This document shows, one piece after another, positions 57,801-64,000 of a stretch of DNA of 64,000 bases. The DNA is from Chlorokybus atmophyticus (lineage: Eukaryota; Streptophyta; Chlorokybophyceae; Chlorokybales; Chlorokybaceae). The translations under genes and the position numbers were made by a program. The notes under the pieces are model-generated. The model was not told the DNA's origin. It saw nothing but the letters and a program-made list of their open reading frames with translations, and searched no databases. The stretch is taken from assembly GCA_009103225.1 (NCBI GenBank), contig RHPI01002910.1, positions 96,672-160,671 of the forward strand. The letters are read 5' to 3'. The first letter of the stretch is position 1. Every line of letters starts with the position of its first letter.

Positions 57801-58971
57801 GCGCCTCCTCGCGTGCACCGGGGACCGGTCGCCTCTCACCTTCCATTGCCCTCGCGTACACGTCATACGCATGCGCGCGCACGTGACACCTCTCGGCAGA
57901 GGCGCGCACCGCAGCTGGTACGACAATGCCACTCCTGGTTCGTACATGTACCGCATAACTATCCTAGTCTCTCATGACGGCGCGCAATGCTCGCCTTGTG
58001 ATCATCATTGCTATGTACGGGCTGGAAGCTGGCCGGTCCATTGCTGCTCCCCGCAATCACATGTGACAATGAACCCGTCATGCAGTGCAAAGCCACACAA
58101 CAAGAGCAAGAACCAGCCTGTAAAGTGCCGCCTGCTGCATGCATGCGTTCCAGTAAAGCGTGCGTGCCTGGCACGCACGCTGTACTGGAAATTCAGTGTC
58201 CTCAAAGGGCTCTGAAGGTGCCTGTATCAGTTGTAAGGGTACTATGGGGGCCATGCATGTCGCATGAGAGCTGTGGCGGCGATCCACCACCGGTTCTACC
58301 TTAAAGTTACCGGTAGGCCTGATGGCTATGTTACCAGAGCCATGCATGACGGTTTTGTCGGCTAGTCCCCACAAACCCGGAGCTATTATCGACACACCAC
58401 AGAGCAAGTCATGTTATTTTATGACTTTCCCCTATTACAGCCTATGATTGTGAGGCATCTTTCTTGGCGCATTCTTCCTACCTATGCAGTCACGTGGGGT
58501 GAGGTAGCCAAGGCGTGCGTGTCGGTCACGTCATCTCAAGACACGCCAAGGAGCAGTGTTGGTGTTAGAGGCTTTGTGTGATACCAAGCAAAGTCTCAAA
58601 GGTGCCAAGTTAGAGGGGCCGCTGGTGCTAGTACTACTACGTGTCCTAGTTTTAATGCACTGTACTATGCGTAGCCGTCCGGCCCCTTGCGAGGTAGATA
58701 GAGAAGCCCACAAACCTTTCTTCTGAGATGCATACGTGCACTGCTGCTACACTGTGTGGGCCTACCTGCCTTTTGCCTTGGCATCTCTCTCAGCATGCAG
58801 CAGGGGCCGCCAGAGGACGAGCAGGAGGAGGAGGAGGAGTAGGGCTAAGTGTCAGTCTACGTGTGCATAGGGATACACATCGTATGTGTGTGAGAGGGTA
58901 CACTGAAAGAAAGACACAGGCACACAGACACAGACACAGAGCGAAGGAGACAGGAGGAGAGAGTGGCATAG
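54862..58971. other. Long intergenic interval, AT-rich in the middle
   Basis: No gene could be supported in 4.1 kb. 55600-57660 is AT-rich with many TATA/TGCA runs and no coding signature. 57690-58700 is GC-richer; its open frames (57676-58215 and others) have no motif. A near-perfect inverted repeat lies at 58148-58190. The last part (58700-58971) is probably promoter and 5' UTR of the bHLH gene, with a GGAGGAGGAGGAGG run near 58827 and ACACAGACACAG repeats near 58920. Confidence 0.55.
58148..58190. repeat. Near-perfect inverted repeat, 21-base arms, 1-base loop
   Basis: The arm 58148-58168 (starts TTCCAGTA, ends GCGTGCC) pairs with 58170-58190 (starts GGCACGC, ends TACTGGAA) with one mismatch in 21. 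The surrounding sequence shows no terminal inverted repeats or target duplication that I could identify. Confidence 0.9.
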
Positions 58972-60963
58972 ATGTGGAGGCGTAGTGGTGATATGGAGCG
59001 GAAGGGCGAGCTTCGAATGGACAGTGCGGCGGCAGCGGTGGTGGATGATGAAGAGGCCATGATGCTGAGCCTGCCTGGCTCTACGAGCGCCCTCCGCCAC
59101 CGCCACATGCACAACAACAACCGACGCAGCCCCGCCGCTGCTGCTGCCTGCGACACCCCTGCTGCGCCTTACATCAATTGGGAGAGCATACAGGTGCATG
59201 GGGATGCATTGTGCTTTCTTAAGTTGTGACACACAACAACGCATACACAGGCCAGCTGATCTGCAAACAGCTTAACCAATGTATCTCTGCTCGTGCAGTA
59301 TTTGCCTAGGAGTCACCACCACAATCAGGGCGCAGAAGCTGATGCACTGTCTGAAGCATCGGAATTCCCTGCAGCTGCATCGCACTCGAGATTTCGTCCA
59401 GTTTCTCCTCCTAAACGACAAGGTACCAGGCATGCATGCCAACAGTTACACACGTGCACACCCTTGCGAGCGTACACACCCGCATGCTGGTGCGCACGTA
59501 CCCTCCCATGCATACAAGGACACGTGCAGGCACGCACATACACTCACGCTCGATCGAGTGCACTCCTCGTTGATGCATGCACACATGTGTGCACGCCCTT
59601 GCGCGTACACACACGCACATGCATGCGCCCAAGCAAACACACAAGGCCAACCTGTGTCTGTACTGTAGCACTCAGGGAGCACAACGCCACTGTGGCAGAC
59701 AGCTGGCGCCCCGCGCACGGACACAACAAGCTATGCATTACGATCCCAACAAGTCCCGTTCGAACGCCGCCCCACACTCCAACAACAACTCCACCACCCA
59801 CAACGACCATCACAACCGTCAGCCCACGCACGCCGGCACCCAAAAGACGCGGCGCGAGCATACGTGTCACAACTCCCAGCGCTGTCGCTGATAGGGTGAG
59901 GATGCATATGTGGGGTGTGTGGGTGAGTTAGTCGAAAAGGTACTCATGAGTCTTTTTGTTGCAGAAGCGAAGGAGTCACATGAATGATCGGTTTGACTGC
60001 TTGCGAGTGCTCGTGCAAGGCGATACGGTAAGACTCACGCAATGTTGGTTTGCCAACAGTATGTCTATGCCATCTATCATGCAATGTTGCTCAACTACAC
60101 TCACTGTAAACAGGTCTCATCCTCCTCTCTTTCAAAGGCAGACGTGCTCGACGCGGCGATTAAACACGTGAAGCAGCTGCAAGCCCTGTGCGAGGTGAGT
60201 GTGGCAAAGATAGTGTTGACAATCACACATGCCAACATACAACTTGACATATGTTGGGTGGTCACAGAGAAGGGATGCCCTTGAAAGTGGTGACGACAGC
60301 AAGGACGTCGCCGACCTAAGCGGCGTGTCCGTGCACACGCGTGACGGTATGGACGGCGCTGTCACGGTCATGGCCGAGCTGCGCTGCCCTAACCGATGCG
60401 CGCTGCTGCCGGAGATACTCCACCGATGCGACCAGCTCTCCCTGCAGGTGCACTAGGATACAAGTACACAACTCATTCGCATGCACGCGCACACAGTCAC
60501 ACACAAGTAGATAGACACACACGCACAAGTGCGCTTGTGCGCTCCGCGTGTGGCACACTCACACGCGCGCATGCTCTGATCTGTTGAGCTCCACAACAAC
60601 TGTTCAGCTGAGACACACAGTCACACACCACAACCCCAACCCAAGCACATGTTCCTTCACTCATCCCCACCAACACCCACCCCACCCCACCCCAACCCAC
60701 AGGTCCTTCACGGCACGGCGTGGGTGGACGGCCCCACTCTCCACGCCCGCCTGCGCATGAAGTGCGGGTCGAGTCGCCGCGTGTCCGCGGGGCAGGTGCG
60801 TCGCGTGTTGCTGGCGGCCATCCACAGCGTCGACGACCACAACGACCACAACGTCGATGCGGATGATGGAGACAGCAGCAAGCAGAGCGCCGTGTCGGTG
60901 CTGAGCGCGTGCGCGACGTCGCTGAGACATGCCAAACTGTCGGCCTCGCCTCCTTGCGCGTGA
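58972..60963 (+). CDS. bHLH transcription factor with ACT-like C-terminal domain
   Basis: Seven exons close exactly: 58972-59193, 59299-59422, 59669-59895, 59965-60027, 60114-60194, 60268-60447, 60703-60963 (about 385 aa). The N-terminal half is low complexity (Ala, His/Asn, then Thr/Pro-rich) with a small basic cluster, PKRRG. The bHLH spans the junctions of exons 3-5: VADRKRRSHMNDRF, helix 1 CLRVLV, a loop with four Ser, and helix 2 KADVLDAAIKHVKQLQALCE. Introns splitting the bHLH at these points are usual in plants. The C-terminus (exons 6-7) has GAVTVMAELRCPNRCALLPEIL and HCD-type repeats, the pattern of the ACT-like dimerisation domain of plant bHLHs. The position normally held by the E-box-reading Glu is Asp (VADR), so DNA preference may differ. 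The start Met at 58972 is the first in frame; 58993 and 59017 are alternatives. Confidence 0.87.
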
Positions 60964-61591
60964 CTGGGCTTCACCCTCTCACTGCACTAAACTGTTAGTC
61001 ATCTAGATATATACAATTGCACACTGTCCGGCAGCACGCGCTGTCATCACGACACGACACCCACACCGCACCATCACTCGTACTGCACATTAATTAGTGA
61101 GCCTGTGTATAAGTATCACTGCGTACAAGTGTACTACTCGCTCATGGGGCGATGGGGGTACACCATGCTAGGTGTTTGGCCCAAACTGAAGTATCATAGT
61201 ATCAGGCAAGGTATGCGAGGTGTTGGCTGTAACCAAAAATTACAGTGTACAGAATATGCATGTGATATATGCAACATGCACGTCACATGCATAGACACTT
61301 AACCACACTCACCTCTATCACGACCGTGTGTACCTAAGTTAGCCCACATGTGTAAGCGCAACAATACTATTGAAACCTTGACATCCTTTGCGAATACATG
61401 TTGCAAGCATTGCCCTCCTGCTTCCTTATGGTTTCGGTGCACACAAGCTCTCATGTTTGTCTACATGCAACCGAACTACAACATGGCAAGTATTTCTAAA
61501 CACTCATGCCTAACACTGGAGAAGTACAAAGAATTCGTACCTTCAGCAATTTCAGCAAACTTCTGGAAACCAATTGCTTCTAACTACTAAG
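60964..61591. other. Intergenic interval between convergent genes
   Basis: Holds the 3' ends of the bHLH gene (+) and the gene at 61592-63850 (-). Short open frames at 61105-61302 and 61348-61590 have no recognisable motif. Confidence 0.55.
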
Positions 61592-63850
61592 CTACTGCGT
61601 GCGGTCCCTCGACATATCAACAGTTGACGGGACATTTATTGCAACCTCATCCACGCGAGTTGCGCCACCAACATCACCCGCATCCTCCGACAATATGTCG
61701 GGGTAGTCCGTTCCCGTGCCACATGTGCCGGGTCTCTCCCCTAGGCATCTTCCCGGTTTGAGGCACGGTAGCATCGAGTACACGTTGAGCTTCATCCTCA
61801 TGCGGAAGCGGGCAAACTGCTCCGCGTGGTCCCGCGTGCCCGCGGCGATCACATACGAGGCGACGTGTGTCTTGGGTAGAGCGGGGTTGAGGTCCTTCTC
61901 GCCCATGAGGTGGTTCGCCGTGTTGAGGTACAACACCGGTCGCATGGTGAGGGTGCTAGGAGAAGGGAGCCACTTGTCCCACACGTCGTGAGTGAGGTCC
62001 ACCTTGTAGTGGTACACCAACGAGAACCACCACAGGCAGTCCCCTTTGGCTCCTTGGGAAAACGTCTGCGCAGCGCCGACAACACATTTGTGAAAAAAAC
62101 TGCATGCACACACGCTCACAACAAAAACACACACACCTGCCCATGCACACACAAGACACTTGCCACACAATTGCAGAAGTCTGCGCAATGACAGAAACGC
62201 AGGCATACTCTGAGATACACACGTACGCATAACGCTGAACAAAACACATGCGTGTTTGCCCATGTGTAAGCATATGCCCACGCACACGCGTCCAACACGC
62301 AAACACACACACTCCTGACCCTCCTTGCACACAAAGCCTCTTGTCCCAGTCAGCACACCTGTTTGCCGCAATGGTCATTCGTGCGTATGCTCTTCCACCC
62401 GACCTCGCCCTCCGCGGCATGGAGGTTGACTCCCCTGATGGTGAGGTAGTTGAGGTCTGCGGTGCGACCCCACACGTATCGGTTGAACGTGCGGTACCAG
62501 AACGTGGCAAAGTGGTTGTGGCGGTTCGGATTGGTGCGCTGGAAGTTGCCCTCGCCCTGGACAACAAACAAACACAACTAAGCAGGGATGTGGCTTGAAC
62601 AACAACCATGTCAATACTACTCAACATACAGTATACTCATGTTGTAGTAACAACAACTACTGGTCAGTTTTACTTTTTGTTTTCAAGTACACTCATGTTA
62701 CTGCACTACACAAAATGCGTAGTGAGTAACATCAGCTTACGGCAACACCCTTGTAACTGCATTGCTTCCACAGCTTGCTATACACATAGCAGTACTTTGA
62801 CTTGAAATGCGTTACATACATGTAATCAACTGCAACCACACAATCAACAGCGCCAACGCGTAGCTTCTCACACCCAGCTTGACACAGCTGTCGGTCTCAC
62901 CTCAAACACAATGACCATCTTGCACATCGTTTCCCCCTGGGCGTCCGGGTCCTCCTCGAAGGACGCGAACACCCTCGCGAGCGCGTAGCCGCACTTGATG
63001 TCGATGGAGCACTGGACGAACACGGGCGCGAAACGACGGAGCCATACGACCTCGGCGTCGGTGAAGCGCGGGGAGGGCGGGGCCATACAACCCTGGAGGT
63101 GCGGGACTCAATACTCTGTGTGTGTGCGCATGTGCGTACGCGTTCTTGTTTGTGCGTCAGGTATGTGCATGTGGTTGGTTGGGTGCATGCGTATGTTCTC
63201 AATCGCCAATGAAGAACTCTACAACATGCTTGGATTGCACAACCCATGCGGTGCATAGTGTATATCTGCATGTTGAAAACCTCGCACTCAACTTGACAGC
63301 AATACATACCACACATGCATAGCCGCAACAACCACTATCGAACTCTGCACTGTCTGGTGCTGTGCACTCTTTGAGAATGCACTGCTATGCTGCCTGAACC
63401 CATCAGCATCACCATACATCCACGCACGCAAAGTGAGTCAACGGGCGAAACATGCGAGGGGCGGACAACGTGGCAAAATGCGACTAGTACTACTTTATGT
63501 TTATGTCTTATTCAGTTTATTTCCTAATCAGTTCAACGTTGCCTCTGGAATGCGGACAGCGTGTGTCACAATTTGCGGTAGGGCCAACGCAACCAACTTA
63601 CACCTTGTTCACGCAATACGAGCAGCAACTGACATGCGTCACAAGCAGCATGCGGGGACAGATCAAGTATTACCCAGAGCTCACCTGCGAAGGAAGTGGT
63701 TGATACCGCAGCTCCCCGGCGCTCGCCAGCTCTTCTCCCCACCACCGCTCGCAGGCTACATCATTCCCCCTGCCTCGCAACACAGTCGGTCGCACAGAGG
63801 CCGCTCGAGACACACTGCCTTTCAGCGGAATATAGCAATAGAGCTACGCC
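61592..63850 (-). CDS. Conserved-looking protein of unknown function
   Basis: Four exons fit in frame: about 63685-63849, 62901-63092, 62359-62556, 61592-62065. The last three total 288 codons including the stop; with the first exon the product is about 340 aa. The first exon's 5' limit is uncertain because an in-frame stop precedes it and no Met is found in it; translation could instead begin at the Met at 63086 (about 285 aa). The protein is rich in conserved-looking aromatic and polar residues, for example FTDAEVVWLRRFAPVFVQC, GETMCKMVIVFE, NRHNHFATFWYRTFNRYVW, GWKSIRTNDHCGK, and LYLNTANHLMGEKDLNPALP near the C-terminus. There is no signal peptide or membrane segment. Such density of Trp, His and Asn motifs suggests a folded enzyme-like domain, but I do not recognise the family and do not assign a function. 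Confidence 0.65.
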
Positions 63851-64000
63851 AGCTGGCAGCTGGCTTATAGCGGATGCTCTTGGCCTTCCGCCCTCTGTTT
63901 CAGCCACCAGCTCCTTCTCAGCAGCAAACCATCAACTCTCTCGCTGCATCCTCAGCCCTTCTGCCGCTCCAACCCAGGTTTCAAGGCTGACTGTACTGCT
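63851..64000. other. Window edge
   Basis: Probably the upstream region or a further 5' exon of the minus-strand gene. Too short to judge. Confidence 0.3.

Noticed and set aside
57676-58215. 179-codon plus-strand open frame
   Set aside because: No recognisable motif, crosses the palindrome at 58148-58190, and competing open frames of similar length exist on the other strand.
1-64000. CRISPR arrays, bacterial operons or a bacterial-style defence island
   Set aside because: Genes are intron-rich and eukaryotic throughout; no spaced direct repeats of CRISPR type were seen.

Overview
This is nuclear DNA from a eukaryote of the green lineage, most likely a streptophyte alga or other early-branching green plant; I would not name a species. 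The evidence is short GT-AG introns (mostly about 70 to 300 bases, usually ending in a pyrimidine-rich tract plus GCAG) in every gene, a chloroplast FZL-type dynamin with its plant-specific N-terminal domain, a plant-type F-box Tubby-like protein, a plant-type Ataxin-2 with Lsm, LsmAD and PAM2, and a plastid membrane protein that resembles a land-plant family. No prokaryotic features (operons, ribosome binding sites, CRISPR) were seen. Exon models were built by hand from splice signals and checked for reading-frame continuity; where they close exactly I say so.

Layout. 1-1339: AT-rich, no gene. 1340-3847 (-): eight-exon gene with three integrase-repeat-like modules. 4678-5615 (-): weak small gene. 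5616-8122: no gene, several short palindromes and simple repeats. 8123-14022: two insertions, a 5278-bp chromodomain Ty3/gypsy retrotransposon (8128-13405, minus strand, intact 5-bp target duplication, decayed coding region) and 110 bp further a 507-bp TRIM element (13516-14022). 14030-16250 (+): broken coding region with a methyltransferase-like motif, probably an older mobile element. 16250-20350: repeats and a GA microsatellite holding a 225-N gap. 20358-21958 (-): complete pseudouridine-5'-phosphate glycosidase in six exons. 23424-28160 (+): a 19-exon gene whose product joins a lipid-anchor-like N-terminus, an MLKL/MCA-type four-helix (HeLo-like) domain, a CHORD-like zinc module, a SHOCT-like helical hairpin and a novel C-terminal domain. 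30837-34932 (+): Ataxin-2. 36858-39788 (-): F-box protein. 42020-43807 (+): Tubby-like protein. 45558-50005 (-): FZL. 50504-54861 (+): plastid membrane protein, divergent from FZL across a 0.5-kb shared upstream region. 58972-60963 (+): bHLH factor with an ACT-like tail. 61592-63850 (-): conserved-looking gene of unknown function.

How the genes relate. There is no pathway cluster. The only adjacent pair with an obvious shared context is FZL and its divergent neighbour, both predicted plastid membrane proteins. The best candidate for something undescribed is the HeLo-like multidomain protein at 23424-28160: the N-terminal helical bundle is of the kind used by cell-death executors and membrane mechanosensor regulators, but here it has no kinase and is coupled to zinc-binding and unknown domains.
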